Source: Sweltsa coloradensis (lineage: Eukaryota; Arthropoda; Insecta; Plecoptera; Chloroperlidae). From it: a stretch of DNA of 64,000 bases. The translations under genes and the position numbers were made by a program. The notes below the pieces were generated by a model that was not told the origin of the DNA, did no database searches, and worked only from the letters and a program-made list of their open reading frames with translations. The DNA is taken from contig JAMZAV010000794.1 of assembly GCA_024449915.1 (NCBI GenBank), forward strand, positions 310,001 to 374,000. Direction: 5' to 3'. This document shows, piece by piece, positions 47,851-61,588 of this stretch; position 1 is the stretch's first letter; the number at the start of each line of letters is the position of its first letter.

Positions 47851-49914
47851 ATTTTATCACACATACAAAATGTGTGGAGGCATCTACTCGAATAGTGTTG
47901 GTTGGACCTATTCACGGTACAGCGATGTGAGGAGGGTGGAACTCCAAAACGTGTTCTGAAAGAAATCGGCACCACACGTAACAAACTGTCAACATACATA
48001 TTTTTCCCTCGATTTCATTGAACGAGAAACACTCCTGTAGGTGTAATCGGTAAATGGAAATTCAATGCAGAAATTAATCCATCACTGCCGGGTATCTGGA
48101 ATGGACAGTATCATACTCGTTAAACAATACAAAACAACGCATGTCATGTTCAGATTTGTACGTGACAGACAGACGGACGGATGGACAAGAAAGTGATGCA
48201 TATTTGAGATCTCGGTCCCTAAAAGACGCTTCACGATGTGATTCAAGCAGTAGCTACCTCTCTTTGTCTTCACCACTCTCACGTGTCACATATTATTTAT
48301 AAACGTCTTCGCAGCCTATCCTTGTGTTGTGTGCAAGGAACCTCGCGTTCACCTCCCCTGTCTAGACCTGCGTTAGTCACGGCCATGTGGGTGTCAACCT
48401 CAACCAGCCAGTCTAGTGTGCGGTGACTGTCTGTCAAACGCATAGACATCCTATATAATTGGCTAGACCAGCAGTCGGTGGTCCACTTCCGGTACAATTA
48501 GAAGCCATCTTAAATGACAGGTTACATGTTAATCAAATGGGAGCGATTTGTGGCCAAATAGTTCTCAAGATTGCCGCCAGGTTGACAGGTAAGCATACTA
48601 GCCTTTAACACCAAATGATGACTAAATTCCCTTATGCAATCACTTCGTATTGTTTCTTTTGTTTAATACCATGCTGCACAAGCTAAAACCATATCAAACA
48701 ATCCAGTAAAATACTTTATTGCATTAAAAAAGCATAAATTAAAACACCAAATCGCCATCTTGAAATGGGCCGTTGAGTCTTCAATTTGCTACGCTCGCGC
48801 CTGTGCGGAGGTATAGGAGACTGCTAATCTAGCCTACTATAGGGTTTAATATCAATGGTCAAACGGTTATTAGTCAAACCCAAACACACAACCCACCCTT
48901 TCCTTCCGACTTGTTTCAGTCGGGGGGGAGGGGGTTAGCCAGTGTTAGTCGACCTCTCGACTTGCTAACTAGAAAACATATTTGTGTCTCTTTGATCATT
49001 CGGATCCCACTTCCATTACAGATGGTTCCAAGCTCAAATACCGATTCAGAAAATATGCAAACCGACTTTAGGGCCGAACCAACGAAGCACGTAATAAAAT
49101 ATGTTATAAAATCTACTGTCTAGTGTCGTCCACAAAAATAAGTTATTGGGGGGAAAATGGGGACTTGACCAAATACAGGTATTCGTTCTGACTTCTGAGT
49201 GATCATTGGTCTGTTGCGTTGAAACCACCATGATGCTGCTGGCTTCTAAAGACTGATTAGACTTGAAAATGCCACCAGCCCAGGTGGCGAAACGTCGACC
49301 AGAGCTATCATTATCGACACGGAGCAACTGACAAGGGTCACTCTATAGACAAAATTAAAAATGTATTCGTTTTGCAAATTAGCTCGTATATTGTAGTTTC
49401 TAGTAGGCTCTTGAGTTTGGTTATACAATGCCGGTTCCGAGAGCTGTTACCATGAGGGTTGACTATTGGTCAGTGTGTCGGAGGGTCTGCCTGCTTGTAC
49501 AGCATTCTACCAGTGGCACCACGAGCAGGAGTAGGCTACGTGCGCGAGTGAACCCGGATTTCTCACATAATCATCTTCATTAATAACTCGTTTATGTCAA
49601 GATGTCCGACTAGTTACGGCCTGTGTGTGCTGTGTTGTTTACATGTTCAGACCGGCTTGTATGGAGATGCTTGGAACGATGGAGCTAATTAATATGCTAG
49701 TTAATTATGCAATAACACTTAGTACACTCGCTGTCGAGACTTGTTGTCTACTCACTTGATTAACCTTGGTTATTATGTACCTCGTATCTACCTCGTACGT
49801 ATGTTTAATTGACCGTGTTTCCCATAGGATTCTGTGCATTTTAAAAGATTTTCTACAATGTCGTTTCATGAATAAAGTATACGACGACTGAGAGTTATGT
49901 GAAATTCCGAATCG
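47851..49914. other. Non-coding stretch
   Basis: At 48538-48589 a frame starting MGAICGQIVLKIAARLTG meets a good donor (CAG|GTAAGC), but the ATG lacks supporting context and the peptide is unfamiliar, so I do not call an exon. Nothing else is supported. Confidence 0.3.
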
Positions 49915-50075
49915 TTTAAACGTTTTACATCCAGTAATGATGATTGATGATTCTAGACGATGAGTGGTGATATAGATGTGGTGAAAGACAGTTACAAAAA
50001 CACATAGGGAGATTCGAACCCGCGTCCCGCTAGTGACCGGCGCCCAAACCGTATGAGCCACGCGGACGGCTTCAA
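49915..50075 (-). mobile_element. tRNA-derived SINE, family 1 (diverged)
   Basis: The minus strand gives GCCGTCCGCGTGGCTCATAC, GGTTTGGGCGCCGGTC, GACGCGGGTTCGAATCTCCC, then the GTCTTTCACCACATCTATAT and CATCGTCTAGAATCATC tail. There are small deletions between the boxes. Confidence 0.7.
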
Positions 50076-53000
50076 TTTATAAGTGCAATGCACAAGAATG
50101 AATTATGCTTTATCGCTCTTTATCTGCGACATAAGGAGTTTTTCCTTCGACCATTAAGCTAAAAACGAGTGTTTAGTTAGTATATCTTGATTTTAATTCT
50201 GGTTGAGGGTGTACAATACATATAAATGCATTGAACAAATTATATATTTTCCGACAATTTAATTTACAAAAATTGAGATAATTATTGTTAAAAATCACAA
50301 AAATCATAACAATACTAAACAATAAGACACGTAGATGCTTGAAAAAATCGAAATTAGGGGTCAATCTAAGTTATATTTTAAAGATCGTCATCTCTCAAGT
50401 TGATGTGTAAGACAACATGGCCGGTGGACTTGGTGGATCATTGTTACTCTTGGAAGTTGTAATTGTTAACAGTTTAATTGACCGTGACCTTTATGAATTT
50501 AATTATTTATATCCCAACATGATATGATATATTAGGACGCTGTATTGTCCTCGCCTATGATGGGTGGGGCCCCGCCCTCTACATCACACAACCCTCCCTC
50601 TTGAGGCTGGGTGGCTGCCAGAGCACGTGCATGCATCATATTACACAACACATAACGAGACCATCAGTGAGAGAACAAGAGCTGCTCGCTTTCTCATTAG
50701 TCTCATTCATCCTGTACCCCCAGCTTGTACGACCCGGTGCCATATGCCGGCGTCGAACCCAGGACCTGCACCCGGTGGCTTTCATTGTAATATTCTTATT
50801 GTGAAACCCTCCCCTACCCTACCCAAGCTTTCGTACATGTCGAGTTTGCCCATGCTCTCGAACGTCACCAACAGCTCTCAATGTAGGTATAGCCAATATG
50901 ATCTATTGTAGAAGTCAGTACACAATAATGTATTACAGTAGACCTACCAAAATTGAAGCCTACGCTATTGCGACTCAAGGGGGCCAAGGACCACATAGGC
51001 GTATATGGCAAACCCCCCCCCCCCCCCACTTCCCTGAGTTATTTTCTACAGTTTTGACTGTGATAAAAAATGATGAATTGCACGGAAGAAATCCAATTAC
51101 ATTGAGAGTTTTGGTCCTTTTGGTACAAATCCCGTCCATCCAAACATAATGCTTGTGCGACGGGACAGGTTTTTGTTTAAGGAAAACTCCGAATGATCAG
51201 AAATAATAAATATAAAATCATAACCTCCCCCAAAGACTTCTAAATTGGATTGGATTGGATTGGATTGGATTGGATTGGATATTGGATATTGCTTAACGTC
51301 TCATATAGATGCACTTTGGCTAATCGAGACGAGAATTTAAAAAATGTGCCAATATTATATATATTTATGAAAAAAAAAAAAAAAAAATTGTTCAATTTTT
51401 TAATTTTTATTAATCGATTATAAAATGGAAGTTTGAGAATGACCTCGCCACGGCTTGATGCCCATCTCACTCGATGAGGACTCCATCTCATGAGGCGAGA
51501 CGACGTCTAAAAGTGCTGGGTGGGCGTGGAGCACAGAGAAGACAGCAATCATCACCGCCGGCCTTGGATGCAGCTGCAGAGATGGACGGGCTGGGCACGG
51601 TGCGCTTTTTGCACCAGAGCCACTCACGGAAACTAAATTGTTTTCATGGCTCTGCCCATGCTTCAACGATATTCCTCCTTTCCTTGTACCATGGGCTTTG
51701 CCCGAGTGAAGACTGATGAGAGACGTTGTTTCGTTGGTGCCATGGTTTTCCTCAGTCTCGAGGTACGTGTTGGCTAGGAGTCTCAGTCATAGTCTATTCC
51801 GGTACATACACACATCAGCTGATGATGACTCTGGTACCGCAGATAGTATATTTTCTTAGTGACAGAGGGGGAAGTTTCAATTTGACCCCAAAATTTATTT
51901 TGCATTGAGGGAAAGTTTCCTCAAGAATACAATATTTGCACAGAAACGGTCCACAAATTGATAAAAATTAATTATTTATTTGGTTTCAATTTCAAGTTTT
52001 CTTCACACTGTTTATGTAGTGTTGTGTTCGTATATGTTGTCAGTAGCTTTAATATCTGTACATAACATATTACGCATAAATAGCATAACTTTAGGTTTAG
52101 ACAGTAGTTAAGATTATATTTAGATCATACACTGGTGGTAAGGCACATGTTGTTATGGGGCCTTGCTCTACTCTTGCCACCAGCAATGTGCTTGTATTAC
52201 TGTAATTCAATCATGTTGAAAATAAATAATAATAATAATAAAAATTGTCATTTGTCATGTACCTTGAAATGTTATTTCGGCCTGTCCACGTTTGGTTTTG
52301 CAAGGTTGTGGTCGTGGACTGTCGACTATGAGTCAAGGATGGCACACCAGGTCTTGCGTGTGGCTGTACCTATAATCTTCGCCTAAAAGTGCACCGAGAA
52401 TGAAATATGATCGTGGACACCACTAGATTGTGTAGCGAGAGATTCCACTGTGGCCTGACATCGATACCATGTTGCTGGGTCGCTCAACTTCAACCTCCTA
52501 GGCTAATTGAACGAGTGGCTGTCAGCCATCTCATCTCTATCAGCTAGTTTTGACAGCGAAGTGGTCTCTGCTTGTTGCTGGTCTGGTCGTCAGATTATCT
52601 AGGCAGCTGTTACTCTATTTCATTAATTGTTATCTCTCCTAGGATGTATCCTATGGCGACAAGAAGGCTACTGTGTGGTTAATATCACCGCTTTTCTTTC
52701 ACTGTTTGACAGTGTGGTAGTTTTGAGAGTTATCTGTGGGAGTAGGACTCGATCCAGTCAACATTCATTCGTCTTGCGACAGTAAGAAGTCTAAAACCTT
52801 CGCGTAGTCCCTACTTCCTTCCCGGCTAGAAGAACTCAGCACAAAACATTGATAGAAATAAGTCTGATTGCAAAACGGTTAGAGTCGTTTGCCCAATACT
52901 AATCAATTTTCAATACCTTTTGAATGTGTTTTAACTTTGAGCACAGATTTTAACGAAACTGCATTTTTGACCATATTTTGGCATATTTGGAGGAATTAAA

Positions 53001-53814
53001 AAAATCGATTCATAAATCAAGCTCTTAAAGGGCATGAAGAAGATGTTTAGTTATTAGTGTCGTATCCAGATGATTGATTGATTGATTGATTCTGGTCTTT
53101 ATTTTAAGGCGGGAAGAGGGTGGAAAGGGGGGGGATTTAATCCCCCATCCCGAAATCTGCAAATAATTTCGATTTCACAACATAGTATCACCCCTTTGAA
53201 AAACTGTTCCCATCGTTACATTATTGTAACAGACAATATTTTGTGATGAATTATTATTTAAAAAATTAACCTGATATGAACAACTTGTACGACGCCTAAA
53301 ACGCTAAAACCGATTTCAAAACACAAGTTTATGAAAAACATTGCCTGCGGTGCTGACTTTTAATCTCTGGAAGCGATCTGGAAGCTTGGCAACTTCCCCG
53401 ATATATTTCCTGGACTATATGTGCGTAATGAAAGTTTGCGTGGCTGCAAGTAGCTTGTTCAGCCAGTGTCGTCCACGTGCTAGTTAGCTCCTCTGTGTAA
53501 CTGCCGAGTACACAGCACGTATGTTGATACTCGCCGTGTGGTTATTTACCTTAGATGTTGACACGGGGAGTACTAAACCGCTTGCTTGATGTAAGCCTGC
53601 CAACTCGTTGCAGGTCGCCGTTCAGGCTAAATGCCGCAGAATCAACACTGCGTTGCACAAACATATGTGTTCTGAAGTACCTAGTGGAAATGGAATAAGT
53701 TTGTCACCATGCTTCAATTTTAACCGATTTCGCTGATCACGAAAAAATAACATTGATTGTTTGTTATCAAAGATCATATAATGTGGTGTAACGGATCTGC
53801 TGACGATGATTTCT
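50076..53814. other. Non-coding stretch with microsatellites
   Basis: (TTGGA)n lies at about 51244-51280, a 17-A run near 51369-51387, a C-run near 51014-51028, and ATTG repeats at about 53072-53091. A B-box-like GGCGTCGAACCCAGGACC near 50749 is isolated. No exon is recognised. Confidence 0.4.
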
Positions 53815-53945
53815 GTTGCTACATGCACGAAGGCTAGTCGAGACGACGAAGTGATAGATGAGAATGAAGGACGATCACTATAAACCCATGCCTTATGCAA
53901 GACTCGAACCCACGTCCTCAGGCTACGGGCCAGCGCCCTATGAGA
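53815..53945 (-). mobile_element. tRNA-derived SINE, family 1 (diverged)
   Basis: The minus strand carries TAGGGCGCTGGCCCGTAGCC, GAGGACGTGGGTTCGAGTC and GCATAAGGCATGGGTTTATA, then GTGATCGTCCTTCATTCTCA. The anticodon-region segment is shortened. It ends about 80 bp before the Harbinger-type MITE. Confidence 0.7.
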
Positions 53946-54029
53946 GGCCTACTCTGGGTTGACGAAATGCAAACTTGTACACTCTACTGGACACCCTGTG
54001 GTCAACAAGACGTGCGCGCCCCACACTAA

Positions 54030-54452
54030 GGCCGGTGTCACACTATCCCGTTTCTGACGGTCCCGCGAAAGCGGATGCGCTTTTGCGGGATGGCCTCTAC
54101 CATGTCACACCAATCCGGTTAATTGCGTTTTAGCAGGACATAAACTGGTCAGTTCTCCTCGAGTAGTGAACGTGGTGAGTCGACTACTCATGGAAAAGGT
54201 GGTGGAAAACAATTGAAAAAACTTGAAAACGGTCCGTTTCAACGGGACAGTGTGACACCTTGCATTTAACTGCGTGTGTTGTCGCTCACATCCCGCTGTC
54301 CGTTCATCCCGTTTCGCGGCAGCATGTTGCGGTAGTGCGTTAGAAACGGACAGGTGTGACACGTCGCATTTAAAACCATGTACCGTCACCATCCCGCAAA
54401 AGCGCATCCCGCTTTCGCGGGACCGTCAGAACGGGATAGTGTGACACCGGCC
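54030..54452. mobile_element. Harbinger-type MITE, TAA target duplication, long GC-rich inverted ends
   Basis: The left end GGCCGGTGTCACACTATCCC continues GTTTCTGACGGTCCCGCGAA; the right end is its inverted copy for about 65 bp with one or two indels. TAA flanks both sides (54027-54029 and 54453-54455), the TWA-type 3-bp target of PIF/Harbinger transposases. Sub-repeats CCCGC/GCGGG and GTGTGACAC recur inside, including at 54249-54258 and 54352-54362. At 423 bp it has no coding capacity. Confidence 0.9.
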
Positions 54453-54455
54453 TAA

Positions 54456-57400
54456 TTGAGCGGACGGCTGTCATCTCTCATAGCCACCCACCATGTTATC
54501 ACCCAGCCCTAACGAAGCCATGTACAGTGAAGTCTCTCCCACATCTCATGTTGTGTTGTGACCCAGCCGGTGTCGGCGTAACGCGGGCAAGATACATGGG
54601 CTCGGTGACAGATTTACTGGGGGAGGTTTTTGTGTTTCGGCTTGAAATAGTTTTTAGTTCCTCATGTCTCTCTCTGTGTGTGTGATCATTTTTTTAAATT
54701 TATGCTGCTGGCGTTCACCGACAACAATGTTCAAACTTCTGTTACATACATGTTCTGATAGCAAGGACATGCTCCAGTATCGCAAGAATGTGTCTTGCTG
54801 GTATCTGCTTTCAATGCTGAAGGTCCCTGGTTCGAATCCCTCTTCACACACAAGATTTTCTATTCTTGGGTTGGCTATAGAGAATGGGACACATTTGGCA
54901 GTTGGCAAAAAGCTATTCGCACGGTCAAGAAGCATCCGAATGTACAACTTTGCAAAGTTGTAAATAAAGCATACGTGGACAGCCCTACAGTCGTAGATTT
55001 TCAAAATTTTGTTTCCATAAGCCTAAAAAAATTCACGGATTTAGTAAATTTTGAACTTAAAAAAGTCGAGAATCGTAAAAATCAATTTATTTAAAAAATA
55101 TATAAAAAACGTGTTAATTTTCACTTTCATGATAACTGTTCAAAATTTCAAACACTTGGGGGATGGTGTCAGTCAGCCGAATGATTACGAATGTGGCTAA
55201 AACGCATGTCCTACTCCTGGCCTTTGTCATAACAAAGCCCATTCTGTAGCTGTTTCGAATAATCATTGAAGTTCTGTACTGCGTCATCAGCGAGAGGATC
55301 GTGTCCATCTACTGTGGTCGGTGTTTCCTATTTAGAAACACCGGTGTAGTTGTTCGATGGCGTCGGCGCCGACAGGGGAGGGGGTAGACTCTGATTACGA
55401 CCTTTTAGTTTTATGGTAAATGTTAAAAAAAATGTGTTAAGACGTGATCTGTTTCCATTATTTCCTACCGAGGCCAACTTTATGAAATAAGTGAACGTAG
55501 AAAGTGCGACAGAGTAGGATGGAACAAGTGAAGACAATACAGCATTTACTAATTACAAGCTACTATCGCGATGAAACCGCCGCAATATTCTATGTTCAGG
55601 AAATACACCCGAACGCATGTCTTTCTGCTCATGTCACAATTATTCTTCATTATTTATAACACTACTGAGCTTGTTCAATTCCATTCAAATTTTCATAGTA
55701 GGTTTTACTTAATATTATCCAACGTAAAACGTGATAGTGGGATATAAAACAATAGTTGTGTTCTCGATGTGATTTTCTATTTTTTGTAACGATATTTTGT
55801 AGAGCCCTTGGTTCTCGTAGCGCCTTCAATCCATATCTTGTGCAAAGAGCTACGCGCAATGTTTCTAGAATGTGGACCTGCTGTGACTGTGAACACAGGA
55901 TGAGCTGGGTTCGAGCCCCGGTCGTGCCAACCAGTATGATAATACTCTGCTTCATGCCCGTGTACAACTAGTAAGTAATGAGATATCGCGTGTTGCTGTC
56001 ATCATCTCCCGTGTGACGCTAATTGATGTGTGCGTTACACTAATAATAATAATGTTCCGCCCGTGCCCAGCCCAGCCTAGCCCGCTATGCTGGTAACCGG
56101 TGTGGCCTAGGTCATGGTCTTGTTTCTCTCGTCTACCGTGAACCAACCTCCGAGATGCGGATACAGGTACTTGTACTTGTGCTACTGCTTGTACTTCAGT
56201 ACTTGTACTTGTGCTACTGCTTGTACTTCATTACTTGTACTTGTACTGCTTCGTGCGGGACTCGAACTCGAGACAAACCAGGACGCGTATCCACTCAGAC
56301 ATACGTTCGGCATAATTTGCCGTTAAAAATTATATGCTACCAGACACGAATGTGTATATATGTATTATATTGTTTGTAAAATCATATTTTCAAAGTTTGT
56401 GTCATTGTTTTATTCTGGTTTATTGCCCGTCTGGACCCAGGGTGAAATTTAGACTAGAACATTCCTCTGTGTACATAAAAGACGAGAAAAGAGGCGAAGG
56501 CCATCTCGCACACATCAGCCGAGCAGTATTCAACTCCCCGAAACTAGAGGCGAGCTCTGGCCCTCCCCGACAACAAGGAAAGATACGACGCCTTACGACA
56601 ACACTTCCTCATCTCCCCTCTGCATATTGTTGGGTGATGCCCAGTACTACGGGTCTGTCTATCGGCTAGAGTGGCGCATTATGACCTGCGGTTGACGCGC
56701 CCACACCAAATAATGTACTAATTATCGGTCAGCTTGTCGATTTTAGTCAATGGGGTGAAATGAGTTGCTTTTTTGTTTGGAAATATGCTGTCTATGACTT
56801 TAATGAGGAGCATTGGATTGACTTTGCTAATGAATGGATAAAATAAGGTATTCTGTATCATATTCATAATCATAACACGCCTCTATATATTTACGCTAAT
56901 AACTATCATGAACTTTTCCACATTGCAATGCATGCAAGAGTGGCATCACGCAATTAAATGCACCGGCTCTAGTTGCAAGATGCAACCACCACCTAGAAGC
57001 TTTCTAGCTACCAACGAAGCGAGCCGTGCAACCTGATATGCTCAGGGTACTCCAACCAGCTGTGTTTGCCAGCTGACGTGAAAGCAACTAGAAGACCTGG
57101 CTTCGAGACCCGCCCGACTCCGTCCCACTTTCTTCCTTTCACTTCTCCCAAGCCAAGAGAAGAGAAGAGAGTGGTTCTTAATTGGCCTGATCTAGGGTCA
57201 TTAATTAACAGTGTGTGGTCTGAAATCGTTGATTGTATCGTGGGAGTTTAGAATCGAGCATCATGGGAAATGAACCAACCGAAGTTTTCGTGAATTTTGT
57301 TAACGAAAGTGATGTTTCACATGTTTTTCACTTTTTTGCTGTATTATTTTAAAACATCACCGTTGTGAGTGAAGAATCTCTAAATATTATCGCAGTCTAA

Positions 57401-60400
57401 TTATTATCGACTCGTGAAAAAGTGATTAGAAATTTATTACGTTTTTAACAATATCTTATAATATTAATTTTATGAAACTTTCAGAGCAGATGAGGTTGAG
57501 TTGTACACTGCACTTATATAAATAAATAACAAGATATCTTATAATATAATACAACATAAATAACGCATTTTGTCCCTATCTATGTATAAAACGCTAATTA
57601 ATTAATGAATTTATTCTGATCCTTCATTCCACTCTCGAGATCCTTCAAATCTCTCATTCCACTCTTCTCCCTGTAAAAAAAGACCTAAGTCAATCAATCA
57701 ATCTCTAGTCCCTGGCCCTGCATTGAACTCTGTGGAAAACTCTGACCAACAGACGACTTACTATAAGTTTGTATAGCTCGCGTATAGCTATGTCCTATAG
57801 GTTGTCCCCGCTAAGAATGTCACCCATGCTGCCTGCTAGAGATGTAGATACAAGTACGTGGGTTGTGTTGTGTGGCATTCTTCGTGGTTTGATCGATCAA
57901 TCAACGCTCCTTGTTGGGTAACACATCAATCTCTGTCACTAGTTGTATCGTCAGCTGAGTCCAGGTCCGAACACTCTGGCGTGTGTTGACTTTCTAGCCT
58001 CAGTTAGGCTTCCTAGATTGTCTTCAAGGTGCTCAACACCCCTGCTGTTTGCTGTTTGTATGCACGCAATATATCCAACATCTTGTCTGTCAATAATACG
58101 ACGCTCTAGTCCGCCACAAAGTCCCATTTGTTAGTTCCTGTTCCTGGCACGAAGTAAACGAGCTATTCGAGAGTTGCAGCCACATTTTTCGTAACTACTT
58201 CATAATTATTCTGAATATAAATATTGTACAACTCTCTGCTCTCGTCGCAAATTTGAACCGTTCGCTGAATTCGCCAAATAGTTATCTATTGAAATAGAAT
58301 TTGCTATCTCATCAATCCATACTTATTAAAATTAACCCACTCTTACAAAAGAGAGAACACATTGTAAGTGATTCTCCATAAGAAAGTGTATTTTTGTTGT
58401 TATCAATATCTTAGATAATCTCGGGATGTCCCAGAGTTTTGCATCCTTGTGGAAATTACTACTTATATATAATCACGTCCGATAATAATAGTGTTTTTTA
58501 GTCTGTCGTCTTATCCCAATCTTCCGAGAACCTGATATGTCTGAGCTCATTGTGAATATTATCACGTTTTCTAATAATATTATAGAAACGTGACTTTGAT
58601 GAGTAACGTTTTCACTCTTAGTATCTCGAATGACCATCCTTCGATCATTCAGCCGTGAAACACTATCATACGTGAGTTGGAAGGGACGTTGGGTTGAAAC
58701 GTATATGTACTTATAGTGAGTGATTCCAAAAAAAAAACTTATCTACGGTGTCCTTGTGCATACTATCTATTACCACGCCTCTGTATACACAGAAGAAGAT
58801 ATTCGTACAGAGAACGTCGGGTTTGCCGAGAAAGAAGCACAGTATAGCTCTGTACAATTGCACTAAAAAGCTAACGGTTGGGCATCTGTATGGTACTTGC
58901 ATAATGCATTATGTATAGGAATTACACGATTTGGTTATTCCGGAAAAACTAATAAGATTTTTTATAGAAACTACTAATATTTAATACATTACACAAATTA
59001 AATATTATCGGTTCTACCTGCAGAATTTTTAATGACTGGTTCGTTCAAAATGTGAACCCAGAATTCTTGGCATAGACTTACAATGTTTTCTGGCCAACAT
59101 ACTAAAATGTATTTGTTTCGAATTTACAAACAGCCTTCGGGCAACTGACGCAAGTGTTGTACAGCCTATTATGGTGGGTCATACGAAAACCGAATAACGT
59201 GGGTTTCATTACCGAATAAGGCATTGTTTTTCGGTAATTGTTTTTATCGTAAAGTATTATTACTCATCGTGTTGAATCGAAATAATATGTGACTATATCT
59301 ATAAATATACATCAGAACAATAGCTGCGCGCGTTGTGTCCATATACAATACAATACAACGCGATGCGGCTGATTATAAGTTTAGACTCGTACACCATGTT
59401 GGCGTTTGTCAGGTACGAAGGAAGTCTATTGAGTACCCAATATCCTTGTTAGTGTACCAAACAGCAGGATACGTTTATTTAACGTGTATCCTTTTCATTT
59501 ATAAAAACTGATTTACAAAGGAGGATGACTAAAAAAAAACTCAAATGAACACTAAATAATGAAACTCAACTTCAAAGGTGGACATAGAGCTGAATCGCCT
59601 GAATCTTTGAAGTCTACTGAGTGATAAGTCATCGAAATATTGTTTGAAATCTTGTTATTTATTTATTAAAGTCCAGTGTATAGCCCCAATAGAGTTATTT
59701 CAACTGCAACCTACAGGCTATATTGCAATATTGCACAAGCAAATTTCTTGATTATGTTTTATGGAAACTATTTCGGCGATGATCTTTCCAAAATCTTTGT
59801 TTATGGAAATGGAAATGTGTCTTTAATATGAATGGTGAATTTCTGCGTTTTCTTGTTCTCTACATATTTCTGAACCTCTCAGGACTTTGCCCTTTACAAC
59901 AAATCAAATAGTATTTAGAAGGCGGTGGGAAGTGATGAAATGCGCGGGTATTTCTGGCTTGAGTTGAGAAGGCTCTGGTTAGTTTGTTACAAGATTTATG
60001 AGTGGCCATTACTCGTGTATAACAGTATTTGTTATGTTTAGCTGGCCAACGCGCTGATTGAGGCTTTCGCAATGTGTACTTTGTCTAAACTTGTAACTTG
60101 CGCACACTGTTATAATCTGTTTTCGCCATTGTTTCGCGCGTATTGCGCGTTGCTCCTTATATATTTCAACGAGTTTGCCTCCAAACCATCACTCTCTCCA
60201 CACGCTCACCCGCTCTGGGCTGTGTGGTTTCATTCCAATGCGTTTCATCTGCAGAAGAGATAATTATTCTCAGAATCTACTAGATTTGTGGCACAAATGA
60301 CATCACTTCTAAGAATATGCGTCTAGTTTCAATTAGTCCCTTCACCACAGGGTGCCACATGTAGAGTAGACATCAATGTGGCCCTGGAGATTGGTAAGCT

Positions 60401-61269
60401 TCTTCCACGGCTTGAATTATTCATATCTAAATCATATTCAGACTTTCCAAAGCGGTTATTCATAAGAGTCGAGCGCAGAAGGGTGGAAACGATGGGATAC
60501 GGTTGGTTTATCACTTGAGCCCGGCTTGAAATGATTCTACGAAAAGTCTGAGCCATCCACCCCCCTTGGTTGTGGGTGTGGGCACAACTTAGCTCGGTCT
60601 AGAGCATGGGATGCAAGTGTCATCCACTAACTTTATTATTATTTAACATTTAGAATGAAATAATGAATACGCAAGTGAGCTAAAGAAATTTGGTTCAATT
60701 ATGGGGTAGCTATAATGCCTCTTTTACATTGATTAACAGTAAATAAAACTGTAACCCTTATACTGCTGTAAATAATGAGAAATCACAGTTTAAAAGATTG
60801 ATATTATCACTATTGCGTAATTGGTGATTGTGAGTTGCACAGTTGTTAGCCTTTTCAGTTAGTTAATTAAATTTTAAATGTAATAACTATTCAATTAAGT
60901 AAAAATAAGCACACTTGTTTTGTTTGGTGATCCAACAAATTAATAAAAAAGAGTACTCTTGATAATTTGATTATAAAAAGGCCGACGCACCAATCTTGTT
61001 AATCCTCAGAAATGTGTTGTACCCCTCGGTGTCTATTAGACTTTCAGGCTTTCTGGTAAAAATGTCAACATAATAATGTCACACGAAATTGATTAATGTC
61101 AAACCCCGATGTGTTTGGCTTAAATTGTGGCCTCGTGGGATATCGTGGTCTGTCAAATAGTTCCACACGTTTCTGAATCGTCGTGATGAAAGTCTGAAAT
61201 CGATTTCGTTGCGTATTTCTTGTGTTTGTGTAAAAGTGTGACGTGTGAACTCACTCACAAACACGGAAG
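54456..61269. other. Long stretch without recognised genes
   Basis: No exon with splice support or family motif is seen on either strand. A minisatellite occurs at 56168-56250, an interrupted 11- to 12-bp hairpin at 58562-58593 (TCACGTTTTCTA against TAGAAACGTGA), and isolated B-box-like strings near 54826, 55906 and 56255. Part of this may be an intron of a plus-strand gene starting further left. Confidence 0.35.
56168..56250. repeat. 32-bp minisatellite, 2.6 units
   Basis: The unit TACTTGTACTTGTGCTACTG followed by CTTGTACTTCAG starts at 56168, 56200 and 56232. The unit itself is built from a TACTTG hexamer, so it grew by nested slippage. Confidence 0.9.
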
Positions 61270-61588
61270 GGGTTGTGGTCCGGGAGAATCACACTTATAA
61301 AGATATTATGCAAAACGAAATAGAGGATATAAAGAAATGATTAGCTTTAATTAGGCGGACGGCAACAAACACTGCAAACACAATTACTTACGTACTACGC
61401 TTAACACACTAGTTGGGGTTTGCCACTACCGTGGTCAAACTACAAAAAAAACAAACACAAATGATAGAAAGAGGCCTACTGGCGCTCGATCTCAGAGTAC
61501 ACACAACGAGTCCCTCACTATCCTACTGGCTAGTCTCGACTAGCGCCCCATCCCTTGGACATCCACAGCCACCAGCCTTCACATCACA
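61270..61588 (-). repeat. Putative 3' LTR of the Gypsy element (outer edge not determined)
   Basis: On the minus strand a purine tract (GGAGGGGGGGGGG, about 61589-61601) is followed at once by TGTGATG, the arrangement expected for a polypurine tract next to the TG that opens an LTR. The first LTR copy lies beyond the window, so the outer boundary and its CA end cannot be placed. The 61270 limit is a guess. Confidence 0.35.

Noticed and set aside
48538..48589. Short exon candidate MGAICGQIVLKIAARLTG with a good donor
   Set aside because: Weak start context, no acceptor, no recognised product; a single donor match is expected by chance at this scale.
51244..51280. Telomere-like or CRISPR-like repeat
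   Set aside because: It is a simple (TTGGA)n microsatellite with no spacers; nothing in this animal window resembles a CRISPR array.
54664..55094. Overlapping 99- to 116-codon frames on both strands as a gene
   Set aside because: The frames contradict each other, contain a SINE-like B box, and show no domain.
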